Positions 49,001-57,300 of a DNA stretch of 64,000 bases are shown piece after piece. Location: the NCBI RefSeq assembly GCF_022539315.1, contig NC_066329.1, positions 7,105,072 to 7,169,071 of the forward strand, in the 5' to 3' direction. The translations under genes were made by a program, and so were the position numbers. Below the pieces are notes generated by a model that was given only the letters and a program-made list of their open reading frames with translations, ran no database searches and was not told the origin of the DNA. The stretch's first letter is position 1, and each line of letters opens with the position of its first letter. This DNA is from Serinus canaria. Lineage: Eukaryota > Chordata > Aves > Passeriformes > Fringillidae.

Positions 49001-51688
49001 TAATGAACCTGGGCTGACAGTCAGAGGGAAGACCTTCAGCTCTGTCCTTCCCATGCACTCACTGAGAGACAAAACCTGTACTTACGTGTCACTGGCTTCT
49101 GTTTCTCACATTCACCTCTGTTTTAGATCACCTTGCAGGAGGGACACAGTCAAGGGGCTCTGATAGAAGAGGATGGCAGGAGCCTTGATTACCAGTCTGA
49201 ACCCAGCTTGGACATCCCCAGCTACCGGAAGAGCTCCCTCCACAAGACCTATCAGTCTTCCCCACTCCAGATAGATTCCTTTGCCATCAATTCACGATCC
49301 CTGAGCCTGAAATCTGCTGGCAGGAGGGGGACAGACAAAGTGCCCCTTCATCCAATAAAGTCCGAAGGAGCGGCTTCCACACCTTACAAAAGCATCTTTT
49401 CTCCCAATTCCCTGTCAAACAGAAATGGGAGTCTTTCGTATGACAGTTTGCTGAACCCCATGTCTCCCTCGGGGAGGAAATGCATTGCCCATTCTGCAGT
49501 CAGCTCTGTTGGGTACCACTCCCCATATTTGTCAGCCAAAATGTGCCACCTCCGGGGCAGCGAGCTGCAGCGCCAGCCCCCGCAGAGCTTCAGCCCGGTG
49601 CTGGGCAGCCCGGCCCCGCATCAGCGAGACCCCTCCCCAGTGCGCTATGATAACCTTTCCAAGACAATTATGGCATCCATCCAGGAAAGGAAAGAGATGG
49701 AAGAGAGGGAGAAGCTCCTCCACTCGCACCCTGACTCGGTGTTTGCAGACTCAGGTGTCTATGACACGCCCAGCTCCTACAGCCTTCAGCAAGTGAGCAC
49801 GCTCTCGGAAGACCCGCGCAGCATGGCCATGAGATACGGATCCAGGGACAATCTGATGGCTGCCACCAGCTTTAGCACAAGGAACCCTATACTGCAGTCC
49901 TCAGTGTCTTCACTCTCAAGTGCAATGACAAGAGCCCCAAGGACTTCCACAACCTCTCTGCAAGCTGATTTAGCCAATAATAATGTGCAGTCCCATCAAG
50001 CACTACAGGGCAGGGTGAGCAATGGCTCCTACAAATCCCCAGGCCACCAGGTCCCATCGTCCCCCACAGGGATGCCTAGGTCACCCTCTTACGGAGGCCC
50101 GAAGGCTGTGCCGTTTGTAAACACTGTGGAAATTACAGAGGTGCAGTCAGTGGGAGCACAGAGGTAAGTACTGCTTGAGGGGCTGAGAGCACTGGGAATC
50201 TGCTTGTGAGCAAGGGCTGGAGCTGGAGCTGCGCTGGAGGCACACCCTGATGAGGGGTTTGCTGTGAGCCATGATGGTGGGAGGTTTGTGGGTGCTCTTC
50301 AGTCCTGTCACACCCCCACAGCAACCTCATCATGACAAAATGTTTGCACTTCTGCTGTACCTTGAACTGCAGGTGGTCAGTTTTTGCTGTAAATTCATAG
50401 TGATAAGGTCATAGTCATGGCTGAACTGGGGAATTATTTCCAAGGTGTGAGGCAGATTATTCCTTCCATTATGCACAAAAGGGTGTAACTGTTCTGCTTT
50501 GTAGCCTGAAGGGAGGCTGATCCAGACATCGTGTGGATACAGAGGCAGAGCTGGGATCCCACTTGTGCAAAATACTCTGCACTGAGGGAAACAGGCTGAG
50601 ATCCTGGTGCTTGGCATTGACAGCTCTGTATTTAGCAGTGTTGAGTGTCCATAGTACAGAACTGCTGCTAAAAGCACAGAGCTTCATGACATTACCTTAA
50701 GGCCTTGCTGCTTCCTTTCTTTCTGTGAGAAAGCAAGGAGAGAAAGGATTTGCTGTGCTGAAAGCCTCAGTAACTGCCACCTGAGCAAGATGCTCAGCTG
50801 CAGCTGCTGCATGTGCTTTTGTTTTCCTTCTGGAAGCCATGGAGCTTGCAAAGCCTGAAGAGATCATGATCCTGCTGAGGATGCAGTATTTCAGCTTAGT
50901 TGGGACCTTGAGGGCGGCTCTTCAGAAATATCTAAGTTTCCTTTATATCTGGTACTTACTGTGCTGTGCTAGCCTCTGGTTTAGATCCCAGGTTTCTCTC
51001 TCCTGTTATCCAACAGTTTGGGAAAACATACTGAAATGTGGAAGAGCTGTTATTGTAGATCTCCTGAAGTAAAGTGCAAACAAGTTGTTTCAGAGATGAG
51101 CAACAAAGTTTTGTTTACCTGGATATTTAACTGGGAAATGTTTTTTCTGATAATTTGTTTCTGCTTTTAAAACACAGTTTGGCTTAAGGTCAGTGGTGAG
51201 CAGTGGTAACAGTTGAACTCTCCTGTGTCCTACAAATGCCTATGCAATTAGTTTGGAACAACAAAGCATTTAAGCAAGTAATTAAATTAACAAATATTAC
51301 TCAGGCGTGGTCCACTAACCTAATGGCCAAATTAGTTCTCTCATTTCTGTGGCTTTTCATCAAATGCACTGGCTTCAACCAGCTTGCTCCCGGGCTTGAA
51401 TATTTTGCAATGCTGGGAACTCAGGGTGACAGGGGTGACTGTTTATTCTGAATGAAGCCATTCTGTATCATACTTTGTCACTAATATTGCATCTTTTGAT
51501 ATTTCTTTTGATGCAGGGATGACATGCAGTTGAAGACACCTCACAGTAAAATAAATGGACAGCCAAAAGGAATAGCCAGGTTGGGTTCAACATCAAGTTC
51601 CCAGGGGACACCAGTCAGCCCTGCTAGACACTCTAATGTTAAGAAGGTGTCTGGAGTTGGTGGAACAACCTATGAAATTTCAGTGTAA
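30905..51688 (+). CDS. ZDHHC8: ZDHHC8 palmitoyltransferase gene, exons 2-11 (exon 1 lies upstream of the window)
   Basis: This is a membrane-bound protein S-acyltransferase, which moves a fatty acyl group from acyl-CoA to cysteines of substrate proteins through an acyl-enzyme on the DHHC cysteine. Joining 30905-31026, 34363-34520, 37907-38079, 39245-39347, 42631-42722, 44330-44462, 45336-45453, 46164-46273, 49127-50163 and 51517-51688 gives one open frame of 738 residues and a TAA stop. Landmarks in order are membrane segment 2, an acidic linker, the Cys-rich domain with DHHC at residues 96-99 (catalytic Cys99, expected 134 in full length), membrane segments 3 and 4, TTNE at 181-184, the PaCCT segment with Cys201, Cys202 and Cys210, a long disordered tail, and C-terminal EISV. 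The tail (for example [35 protein letters not shown]) matches recalled human ZDHHC8 better than its paralogue ZDHHC5. About 773 residues are expected in full, against 765 in human. Every exon has AG/GT boundaries. Confidence 0.96.
31027..34362 (+). other. ZDHHC8 intron 2
   Basis: This is the intron between exons 2 and 3. It starts with a G-rich stretch at 31038-31067 and otherwise is AT-rich sequence with no convincing coding potential. A brief CpG-containing patch lies near 32738-32765. A phrase resembling old amniote dispersed repeats occurs near 33880-33950. A perfect 10-base tandem copy (atctaggata) sits at 34118-34137. It ends in the CAGCAG double acceptor of exon 3. Confidence 0.85.
33880..33950. 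repeat. Possible ancient amniote dispersed repeat relic
   Basis: The phrase ctgaagtcaatggaaattgg is typical of an old dispersed element in amniote genomes. The flanks are too diverged to define its limits. Confidence 0.25.
34363..34520 (+). CDS. ZDHHC8: ZDHHC8 exon 3: acidic linker and first half of the Cys-rich domain
   Basis: This exon encodes residues 41-93: the acidic linker [20 protein letters not shown], then [14 protein letters not shown] and the zinc-binding part of the DHHC cysteine-rich domain (Cys71, Cys74, Cys82, His84, Cys85, Cys88, Cys91). In zDHHC enzymes these residues bind two structural zinc ions on the cytoplasmic side. The acceptor is cag|CAG, a NAGNAG arrangement; the upstream AG gives Ala41, as in human, and the downstream one would drop only that Ala. 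The donor is GAG|gtaacg. The exon is much richer in GC and CpG than the flanking introns, which also produces long but meaningless antisense frames over it. Confidence 0.96.
34605..34871. repeat. 26-base direct repeat pair in intron 3
   Basis: tctggggagttcac followed by (g or a)gctggactcc occurs at 34605-34630 and 34846-34871 with a single mismatch, 241 bases apart. The copies flank unrelated sequence, so this is a dispersed local duplication and not a tandem array. Confidence 0.9.
37057..37090. repeat. 17-base tandem duplication
   Basis: The unit cactgagcagtgcttaa (37057-37073) is followed at once by cattgagcagtgcttaa (37074-37090), with one mismatch. Confidence 0.95.
37476..37511. repeat. 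Perfect 18-base tandem duplication
   Basis: gttcaaaatggactcatt occurs twice head to tail without a mismatch, so the event is recent or the copies have been homogenised. Confidence 0.97.
37907..38079 (+). CDS. ZDHHC8: ZDHHC8 exon 4: DHHC catalytic motif and third membrane segment
   Basis: This exon encodes residues 94-150 plus two bases of Thr151. It opens with [20 protein letters not shown]: the catalytic motif DHHC is at residues 96-99, with Cys99 (expected full-length Cys134) as the acyl-accepting nucleophile. A hydrophobic helix follows ([20 protein letters not shown]), then the loop [17 protein letters not shown]. The acceptor is ctttctttacaag|GAT. The donor is TAC|gtatcc, clearly the poorest match to the consensus among the ten exons; reading through it gives a stop at 38117-38119. 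All the key DHHC residues are present, so the enzyme should be active. Confidence 0.97.
38080..39244 (+). other. ZDHHC8 intron 4, carrying a CR1 insertion
   Basis: This short intron has a weak donor (gtatcc) and a good acceptor (ggatgcag). A CR1 fragment fills about 38655-39148, leaving roughly 96 bases before exon 5; most of those are the pyrimidine-rich tract at 39150-39235. If retained, the message would encode 13 residues past Thr151 and stop at 38117-38119. Retention of the matching human intron is known to be affected by the SNP rs175174; whether the bird intron is retained is not known. Confidence 0.9.
38655..39148 (+). mobile_element. CR1 LINE, 5'-truncated 3' end
   Basis: The plus strand carries the CR1 reverse-transcriptase C-terminus, recognisable at the start (atgagaccccatctggag, encoding MRPHLE) and around ctgcctggagaagagaagg. 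It is followed by the typical CR1 3' UTR phrases cactatgaggccctggcaca, ggttgcccagagaagctgtg and tgtccaaggccaggttggac, and ends in attctatgacactgtga, a relic of the CR1 3' repeat. The frame holds stop codons and gaps, so the copy is dead. The 5' edge is approximate. It lies in the same orientation as the host gene. Confidence 0.9.
39245..39347 (+). CDS. ZDHHC8: ZDHHC8 exon 5: fourth membrane segment and TTxE motif
   Basis: The first base completes Thr151. Thirty-four codons follow, encoding the fourth membrane helix ([20 protein letters not shown]) and [18 protein letters not shown] at residues 181-184 is the conserved TTxE motif of zDHHC enzymes, which packs near the active site just after the last core helix. 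The acceptor is ggatgcag|A and the donor CAG|gtaaga is strong. The sequence is almost identical to human ZDHHC8. Confidence 0.96.
39348..42630 (+). other. ZDHHC8 intron 5
   Basis: This is mostly unremarkable AT-rich intron with no supported gene. The span about 41830-42140 is dense in homeobox-like and E-box words and could be a conserved non-coding element. Open frames around 39626-40441 on both strands overlap one another and resemble no known protein. Confidence 0.85.
41830..42140. promoter_or_regulatory. Candidate conserved non-coding block in intron 5
   Basis: This block contains the palindrome CCATATGG (41998-42005), several ATTA/TAAT cores (for example gattaaaatg and ctaatgagg), paired gttgct and ggcaacc words resembling RFX half-sites, and no repeat. 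Regulatory function is inferred from motif content alone. Confidence 0.22.
42631..42722 (+). CDS. ZDHHC8: ZDHHC8 exon 6: PaCCT segment
   Basis: This exon encodes residues 186-215 ([20 protein letters not shown] then [10 protein letters not shown]) and two bases of Arg216. The NPFTRGC stretch with its following Asn204 is the palmitoyltransferase-conserved C-terminal (PaCCT) segment. Cys201, Cys202 and Cys210 correspond, after adding 35, to positions 236, 237 and 245, the juxtamembrane cysteines reported to be palmitoylated in the paralogue ZDHHC5. The acceptor is gtttccag|GTG and the donor CAG|gtaaga. Confidence 0.96.
42723..44329 (+). other. ZDHHC8 intron 6
   Basis: This intron holds no supported gene and no recognised interspersed repeat. 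T-rich tracts lie at 44129-44140 and 44165-44176, upstream of the exon 7 acceptor. Confidence 0.85.
44330..44462 (+). CDS. ZDHHC8: ZDHHC8 exon 7: start of the cytoplasmic tail
   Basis: The first base completes Arg216. Forty-four codons follow: [20 protein letters not shown] and then [24 protein letters not shown]. It matches human ZDHHC8 at YVVEP, VSLKPPFLRPEL and VKLSDNG. The basic run and the amphipathic segment just after the PaCCT region lie next to the membrane. The acceptor is acaattcatcag|G and the donor AAG|gtgagg leaves phase 0. Reading into the intron keeps an open frame as far as 44552, which is why the exon end must be set from the splice site and the homology. Confidence 0.94.
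44463..45335 (+). other. ZDHHC8 intron 7
   Basis: An 873-base intron. Open frames run through its first 400 bases on both strands but resemble nothing known. The only notable element is the acceptor tract ggatctttttcag. Confidence 0.85.
45336..45453 (+). CDS. ZDHHC8: ZDHHC8 exon 8: cytoplasmic tail
   Basis: Thirty-nine codons (residues 261-299, [20 protein letters not shown] then [19 protein letters not shown]) plus one base. It corresponds to the human stretch beginning SKGSLDRLDEK and ending in a proline-rich PPLPPK, which is retained here (QPPLPPKGD) and could bind SH3-type domains. The acceptor is ttttcag|TCT and the donor AAG|gtatag. It is less conserved than the catalytic exons, as expected for the disordered tail. 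Confidence 0.92.
45454..46163 (+). other. ZDHHC8 intron 8
   Basis: A 710-base intron with a short poly-A run near 45711-45724. It contains a good-looking unused acceptor (tttcttcttctctgtag, AG at 45963-45964), 200 bases before exon 9. It ends in a T13-C-T4 tract and gcag. Confidence 0.85.
46164..46273 (+). CDS. ZDHHC8: ZDHHC8 exon 9: cytoplasmic tail
   Basis: The first two bases complete Glu300. Thirty-six codons follow (residues 301-336), including [14 protein letters not shown], which is almost identical to human ZDHHC8 and shared in part with ZDHHC5 (SPPTPTMYKYRP). The acceptor is cttttgcag|AA and the donor CAG|gtgagc leaves phase 0. The Ser/Thr-Pro pairs in the conserved block are plausible sites for proline-directed kinases. 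Confidence 0.95.
46274..49126 (+). other. ZDHHC8 intron 9
   Basis: This intron lies before the large tail exon. It is AT-rich apart from the first 350 bases, with no open frame worth reporting, no recognised repeat and no RNA gene that I can see. It ends in ttcacctctgttttag. Confidence 0.85.
49127..50163 (+). CDS. ZDHHC8: ZDHHC8 exon 10: main body of the cytoplasmic tail
   Basis: A 1037-base exon encoding residues 337-681 and two bases of Arg682. It is rich in Ser, Pro and Tyr and probably disordered. Blocks shared with human ZDHHC8 include [79 protein letters not shown] and RYGSRDNL. In ZDHHC5 and ZDHHC8 this tail carries substrate-recruiting and phosphorylation sites. ITLQ, before the conserved EDGRSLDY, diverges from human. 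The acceptor is ctctgttttag|ATC and the donor GAG|gtaagt is near ideal. It is the longest open stretch in the window and its frame fits both neighbours. Confidence 0.97.
50164..51516 (+). other. ZDHHC8 intron 10
   Basis: This last intron holds only short overlapping open frames with no recognised similarity, and no repeat. It ends in ttcttttgatgcag. Confidence 0.85.
51517..51688 (+). CDS. ZDHHC8: ZDHHC8 exon 11 coding part: C-terminus with PDZ ligand
   Basis: The first base completes Arg682. Fifty-six codons and a TAA stop at 51686-51688 follow. The product runs [18 protein letters not shown], then a Ser-rich stretch, then [15 protein letters not shown]. The last 15 residues are identical to those recalled for human ZDHHC8 and ZDHHC5. 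The ending EISV is a class I-type PDZ ligand (Ser at -1, Ile at -2, hydrophobic Val at 0; in ZDHHC5 this tail binds PSD-95-type PDZ proteins). The acceptor is cttttgatgcag|G. Confidence 0.97.
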
Positions 51689-51694
51689 AATAAA
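51689..51694 (+). terminator. AATAAA hexamer directly after the stop codon
   Basis: The canonical poly(A) hexamer starts at the base after TAA. A cleavage site 10-30 bases on would leave a 3' UTR of only some 20-40 bases. The downstream flank is A-rich, without a clear GT-rich element, so its use is doubtful. Confidence 0.3.
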
Positions 51695-51879
51695 ATGAAT
51701 TAAAAACAAAGAGCCATCCACTCAGCCAGCCATGAAGCTAGGAGCACTGTGAAGACTCAAACAACAACAAAGAAGGAGCAGCAGCAGTCGGCCACTCTCC
51801 TTTCCTTGTTTTGGGTTTGTTCTGTTTTCATCTTTCTCTTTTGGCCAAAAACCAGCTGCAGCCTTATTCTTGAGGGAAT

Positions 51880-51885
51880 AATAAA
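51880..51885 (+). terminator. AATAAA hexamer in the proximal 3' UTR
   Basis: The hexamer lies in gaataataaaattgt, with tgtacagtctatcagac downstream giving a modest T/GT-rich flank. It would produce a 3' UTR of about 210 bases. This is the best of the early poly(A) candidates. Confidence 0.4.
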
Positions 51886-52352
51886 ATTGTACAGTCTATC
51901 AGACTCTTCCTGAACCGACAGGCGGGAACTGGCTACGACCTAAGACCACACGGAGCGGAATTCCTTCCTGCAAGAGAGCGCTAAAGCCATTGTGCGCGTG
52001 TCTGTCCAGCCACTCTGTTGTGTACCAGTTGTGCTGTGAAACAGTTCAGTCAGTCCAGGATCAGTCAGTTCTCCCATGCCCCTTCCCAGCTCTCCTGGCC
52101 AGCGATGTGTCTGGCAGGAGCCAGAGGACCAACTGCTGTTTTCCTGCTGACATGGAAAGTAGGGTTCCTGCGCTGGGCAGGAGCTTCTCCTCGTCCCCCG
52201 GGCGCTGCAGCTCAGGTTCCTCCTCCTGGGAAGGAACAAGGCAAGGCCACTTGGGCTGCAGACACCATGTCTTCTTTAAAAGCCTCCCTGGTCCCAGATG
52301 GGGGCAGGAGAAAGGATAGCAACAGCTTCTCCCTGTCTGCCATTGGCCTCCC

Positions 52353-52389
52353 TGTGTGTGAAGTTGTGTGTGTGCGTGCGTGTGTTTGT
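52353..52389. repeat. (GT)n-rich simple repeat in the 3' UTR region
   Basis: A GT-dominated stretch including tgtgtgtgtgcgtgcgtgtg, broken by a few other bases. If transcribed, it would give a GU-rich RNA element of the kind bound by CELF-type proteins. Confidence 0.85.
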
Positions 52390-53989
52390 CTCCATGGAAA
52401 AGGACCGCAACACCGGCGAGGATCTGCCACTCTGACCTCCTGCTCCCTCTGGGTTTGAAAGGCTTCTCTGGCCCAGCAACAAAACCAAGCAGATAAGAAA
52501 GGAAATGTTCAGATGGAAACATATTCTAAACAGCCATCTGCTGCTTTCCCTGCACCCTCCTTACCTGTTGGATTTAGGCAATAACAGAGTTTACTGCCTT
52601 GCCCTGGTGCCGTCAGTGTAATCCCGCAGCAAGGTTATCATAAGCTGTCGAATTTGCAGTGTGTGTAACTGAGCCAAGCGTGCATCTAAAGGATATAAAT
52701 TTTCTGTCTGCCTAATTACTAGCACATTCCCTCTGGTCTTCAATACTGCTAGACAAAGGATTTTCAATTTGGGTTTTTCCCCCCTGGGGAACAACTTTTT
52801 AAAATAATATCAATCAAATCTATTTAACATTCTGAGGTTTCTTTTTCCTGTCTCCAGAAAACTACATTTACTTTGTTGGATTTAAAGACAACTTTACCGT
52901 AAAAAACAAGAAAGGGGTGCATTACTTTTGTCAAAAGTACGAGGACTCTGGCAAAGCTAATTTTGGGACAAATGGATTTTTATTTCTCTATTCCTTATCT
53001 CCTTTTCTTTACCTTTCAGTTACCACCTCAGAAGTCAAAAGTACTGAGATCTGGACCAATGCTAACTTGCCAGATCACGTGTGCAATTAAGAATATCCTG
53101 AGCAACTGTTGCCAAAGTCACTGAAAATTATTATTTATCACTAAGCCAGTCAGCATACAGGACCTCGACTTCCCACCTGGTTCTCATGGTGAATAGTTTT
53201 GATTAGAGATCTAAATATCTAAATCCATTTTAGATTTTTCAGGATATTCGTTTCAAGGGGTTAAATCCTTTTTAGTCCTTGACTATAATGGAAAGCTCTC
53301 CAGGTATTTGGTAGCAATTCAGAATGTGTTCCTAATATCTTATTTGTTTTCATGTATGTTGAGATTAATTATTCCAGAAGGCAAATATTGACCTTAATTT
53401 TGCCTGGTTACAATTTATATTTTGATTTGATGAATCTTGACATCTGCTGCAATACATGGTTATTATGTCCCTTGTATATCACATTATTTTTTGGAGACAA
53501 AGGTTGAAGAGAACATAAGAAAGTTAATCATCTCTTTGTGTAATGCTCTATGTTGCCTGAAGGAAGAAACGTGGAAAGCAATGCATCTGCAATAGGCTAA
53601 AGTTCTGAGAGAGTGAAGTAGAAATCAGTGTGCATTTTATTGCCTTGGTAATATTTTAAATGCCTGGTGTAGGGATATTGCAGAGCAGAGAAGCAATAGT
53701 CTTTCTGTGCAGATTTGCTCACTGGCATGTAGAACATTGTCTTAGTTGGAGGCACCATGGTACCAGAAGAATGCTGGCAAACTGGATCAGGTATAGATGG
53801 AGCAATATATATTAAATAACTGGATGGGCTGGCTAATGAGAAGATTTAAAGGGCTAAAACATGCCACTGGCTAAGCAATGAAGTGGAAATTGAGTATCAT
53901 AATTTTACAAATATGTTACTTAAAAGTTGTAAAACCAAAGGTTAATCCAAGGGTTGTCACTGGTAACCAATGCTCTACATTTAGAATGG

Positions 53990-54165
53990 GGCAGAAAAGA
54001 TGGAGAGGAAGGGGCAGTGAATAGTCTTCCAAGCAGAATTTTGGACAAACTGTTTAGGACAGTCAAACTATATTTGGACAAGTCATTAAAAAATTTCTGT
54101 GAGAGGTGAGTCTGTAGGGACAAGGGGTAGACCAGATGGCCTTACAGATTTCTTCCATCTTTAAC
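53990..54165 (+). mobile_element. Old CR1-like LINE 3' end, decayed
   Basis: The segment ending ggtagaccagatggccttac then agatttcttccatc has the layout of a CR1 3' UTR, whose end usually reads tagaccagatggcct...ggtcccttcca. Upstream, tcttccaagcagaattttgg and tttggacaagtcattaaaaa fit the preceding part in altered form. The divergence suggests a much older copy than the intron 4 insertion. Both edges are approximate. Confidence 0.5.
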
Positions 54166-55099
54166 TGTTATTAATCTGCAGTCTACCCTGATGTTAACTC
54201 CTCAGGAAGATGCAGTACTTCTTTAAGGACTGGAATTCACTCTGGTGCATAGAGTATCACAAAATTACTTGTTTTTAAAGTATCATGTATGCCATATGTA
54301 AGCCCTAAAAAAGAGGGGGTAGGAAACACAGGGGATTAGGGAGTGACACAAGGGCACATTTTATCATGTATCTTTGAATACGTACATGAAATTCATGCAA
54401 GCAAGGCTGAAAATTTGCACCAATGTAATATTTGAGATTTGCATCCCAGTGATGCTCCACTTTGATCGTTCTTTCTCTTGCATTTATAAATGAAAAAGCT
54501 ACTGAGGAACTTGAAGGGCCAACGAGCCTTTGAAGTTAACTACATTAGTTCATGAGAGAATTTCTCAGTAAGACTAAACACAGTATTGTGTGTATAAAGC
54601 ACTAATATCCAGGGTTATTTTGACATAGTTCACAAGGGGTAAGGGAGAAAAAAAGGATGCACTGTGTCAGTACAGGTTCAACAGGAAGGATTATGTATTT
54701 TGTGAGTAGTTTTGCCCACAGTTGAGAGACATTCAACTTTTTCATAGGTTTACAATGGTACCAAAGTATTTTTTTTTTTTCCTTTTGAGGTTTGCATTTA
54801 ATTCAGTGCACATAGCCTGGAGTAAATGATTCAGATTTTCTGAAAGAATAATCTAAACAGAACTGTTAACAGGAGATTACATGCAGCAAATCCAGCCTCA
54901 TTTCCATCCAAGGCACTGAACCTGCAGCTATTTACTCATAAATGTAAGTGTCTGTTCCATAGTTCCTCTTGTGGGACTGGGGACCTGTTTATTAAATCTA
55001 ATTTTTGAGCAGAATCCAGCCCATATTAAAGCATAGTTCTTTAAGCAGTTTACAGATCAGCAGTAAGGTTCTTCTGTCAAGATACCCTGTTTTTACAGA

Positions 55100-55170
55100 C
55101 ACTGCAGGCCAAATCTTCAGCTTGTATAAATTAGTGTGGCTCCATGAAAGCTCATTTAATTAATGCTAAT
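55100..55170. repeat. Possible ancient amniote dispersed repeat relic
   Basis: The words caggccaaatcttcagcttg and tataaattagtgtggctcca resemble a very old repeat common in reptile and bird genomes (ggccaaat...gtgtaaat...ctcca). I cannot name the family with confidence. Confidence 0.3.
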
Positions 55171-55878
55171 TTATAGTTGGTGGGGATCAGCCATGAAAAT
55201 CCAGCACGAGTTAACACGTCCTGTAAAGTAGCTTCTTTATTTTTGTCATGCTTATTTCATGTTTCAAAAGTCTTAAATATTTTCAACATGTTTTTATTTG
55301 TAGCTGTGGATTGTATTACTTATTTAAAAAAGAGCAATAGTTTTTTTTAGTTTACGCATCAGTTTTCATTGCATATTGCATTTTATTATCCGTTTGTTCC
55401 CTGTTCATATGCTCCCAGTTAGCCTCCAGGTTTTCATTGTAGTACTTTTCTGCCTTGAAAAGTTGGATCTCTATATCTTTAGTTGTATAATATATTGAGT
55501 ATTATGGAATTAAATGTACCTTACTACATGGGTGGGAGAGAGAGAAAATATTTTTACTTGAAGCCTTAATATTTTCTTTTTTTACTACTTTGTTTGTTGA
55601 CCTCATAGGAAAGTCTGAATAGCAAAAGACTTTGAAACTCCGGGCCAAATACTGCACTGACAGACAACCAGCATTTGGCCCCCCTGTCAAAACTGGATGC
55701 AGACATAACCTGAAGTGAACAAGGGAAAAAGCCTCAGGGTGGCATATTTTCCTGAAGATCATTAATACAGTTTCTAAACATGTCTGTAAACAAGTACATT
55801 AAAGAAGTCTTCAAGTCTTGAATTTTTAAGGAAGGTGATAGCAGGAACTGCCCTAATATCTTGCATCTGCTTTTTTGA

Positions 55879-55922
55879 TTTTTTTTTTGTTTGTTTGTTT
55901 TTGTTTTTGGTTTTTGTTTTTA
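55879..55922. repeat. (GTTT)n-like simple repeat
   Basis: A run of T interrupted by G every three to five bases, including three clean gttt units. Confidence 0.9.
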
Positions 55923-56949
55923 ATTAAGCAAAACAAATGTATTTACTCAGTTTGGTTCAGCCAGCTCGGGGGGTTGCACAGAGCTCTGTGTTGGTAGCCA
56001 TGTGCAGCACAGGAGCTGTGGGGTGTTGCTGTTCTCATTCTAACCAAGCGTGATGTTGTGTCAACTCGGCCCACGAGGATCCCTCCTGGGCCTTACAGTG
56101 GACGTTCCTCAGATGATGCCTACTCTCCTACAAGCCTAATATGGAAATTGCAATGTGGTTTTCTTTGGACTATATCTGTGGTCCAGACTAGAGATATATA
56201 GAGAGATATATATATAGTCAATATTTTTTTGTGTGTGTGGGAAAGATGGGGTCAAGCTTTTCTGTCTCTGACAGTCTGGAAAGTTAATGTCGAACCGTTT
56301 TTATGGTCTGTATTTCACCTGTTCTGCCACCTTGAATTGTTGGAATGTATCCGTGCAGGCTTTGTGGAGCTCTGTCTGTAACCTTTTTTGTGGCTCTCGT
56401 AATACATATATATTTTTTAAACCTTTGAGTCACTTCAGTATTTTCAAGTGTCTGTTTCCACCTCAGCTGCATTCGTTTGCTGAGATGGTTCACGGTGCGC
56501 TGCCATTTCTCACTTGCATTTGTGCAAACTTGAACTGGAAGAGCAGAACTGGAAAGGCCAGTTCCAGTGCAAAGGAAAAACTGACAAAATATTAAAAGAA
56601 GTGACTGCACGTTAAATCTCATTTTCAAGATGCCTCTGGTAGAGTAGGAGATATGGTGAGTGTTTAAAAGAGTGTCTCCCAGTTGTGACCAATGAATCAT
56701 GTTTGGGAGGTCACTGCAAGTGATCCATGAAACAACACTAAATGAAGTTTTCTGTATTGTTTATTTAAGTTGTGGGGTTCATAGGGATCCTGTGGTGCAG
56801 CACAGTTTTGAATCACTGCCACAGAGTAACTGGAAAAAATTTTATATTGGTATTTGTTGAATACATTCTGTCCAGGTCATGTGGGTTTAAAAATCCCAAA
56901 CATGCGCAATTCTTAATCTGTCTTCATCTGTCTATCTGTTTGTAGTCTT

Positions 56950-57300
56950 TGGAAATATGTCCATTTGATCTGTCAGACTGTCTTACAACACATGCAGCTG
57001 CCAAGCCCTGCAGCTGCTGCAGGATTTCTGATGCCATCATTTGCATATACAGGCTAATTGCATTAAGCAACGATCCATTCGAGCATGTTCATTATAAATT
57101 CCAGTCATATTTGTGTGCTGTTGTGTCTTCACATGGCAGAGATTACCTTTTATATAAAATGGCCCAAACTGTAATCACCAGGCTCCATGGATGGTGGCTA
57201 CATCAAGCAGGATTATATAGGGCCATGATCTGTTTCAATACATTTTATTTAAAGATATCTTGGCTTACAGCAATCTCGGCTTTCCTCTCTCTAAGTAAGG
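56950..57300. promoter_or_regulatory. Candidate enhancer-like block downstream of ZDHHC8
   Basis: It contains a perfect POU octamer ATTTGCAT (57039-57046) and, eight bases on, TAATTGCATTA (57055-57065), a perfect TAAT-N3-ATTA paired-class homeodomain site. The rest is single-copy-looking sequence. The pairing of two full-length consensus sites is the main support; no conservation data were available. Confidence 0.3.

Larger units (their letters stand above)
51689..52570 (+). other. ZDHHC8: ZDHHC8 proximal 3' UTR (end uncertain)
   Basis: This follows the stop codon without a break. It is richer in GC and CpG than the introns, notably at 51910-52000 and 52140-52260, and includes a GT-rich simple repeat at about 52353-52389. 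It contains AATAAA at 51689-51694 and 51880-51885. The exon-like composition continues past both, which suggests that longer isoforms are used. The 3' end given here is only where the composition falls back to intron-like values. Confidence 0.55.
52571..56620 (+). other. Possible extended 3' UTR or 3' flank of ZDHHC8
   Basis: No coding exon is visible. The first 3.3 kb is AT-rich with an old CR1 relic (53990-54165) and other old repeat-like phrases. The final part (about 55960-56430) has unusual CpG-containing, low-repeat sequence such as gttaatgtcgaaccg, followed by the variant hexamer AATACA at 56401-56406 and ATTAAA at 56590-56595, each a possible distal poly(A) signal. That this is transcribed as ZDHHC8 3' UTR is a guess from position and texture. 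Confidence 0.3.

Noticed and set aside
30905..51688. Assignment to the paralogue ZDHHC5
   Set aside because: The catalytic core is shared, but tail blocks such as [21 protein letters not shown] and [14 protein letters not shown], and the exon 6-7 junction PLAPRYVVEP, fit ZDHHC8.
56284..56700. 138-residue minus-strand frame downstream of the gene
   Set aside because: There is no similarity to a known protein, and the tract is better explained as distal 3' UTR-like DNA of the plus strand.
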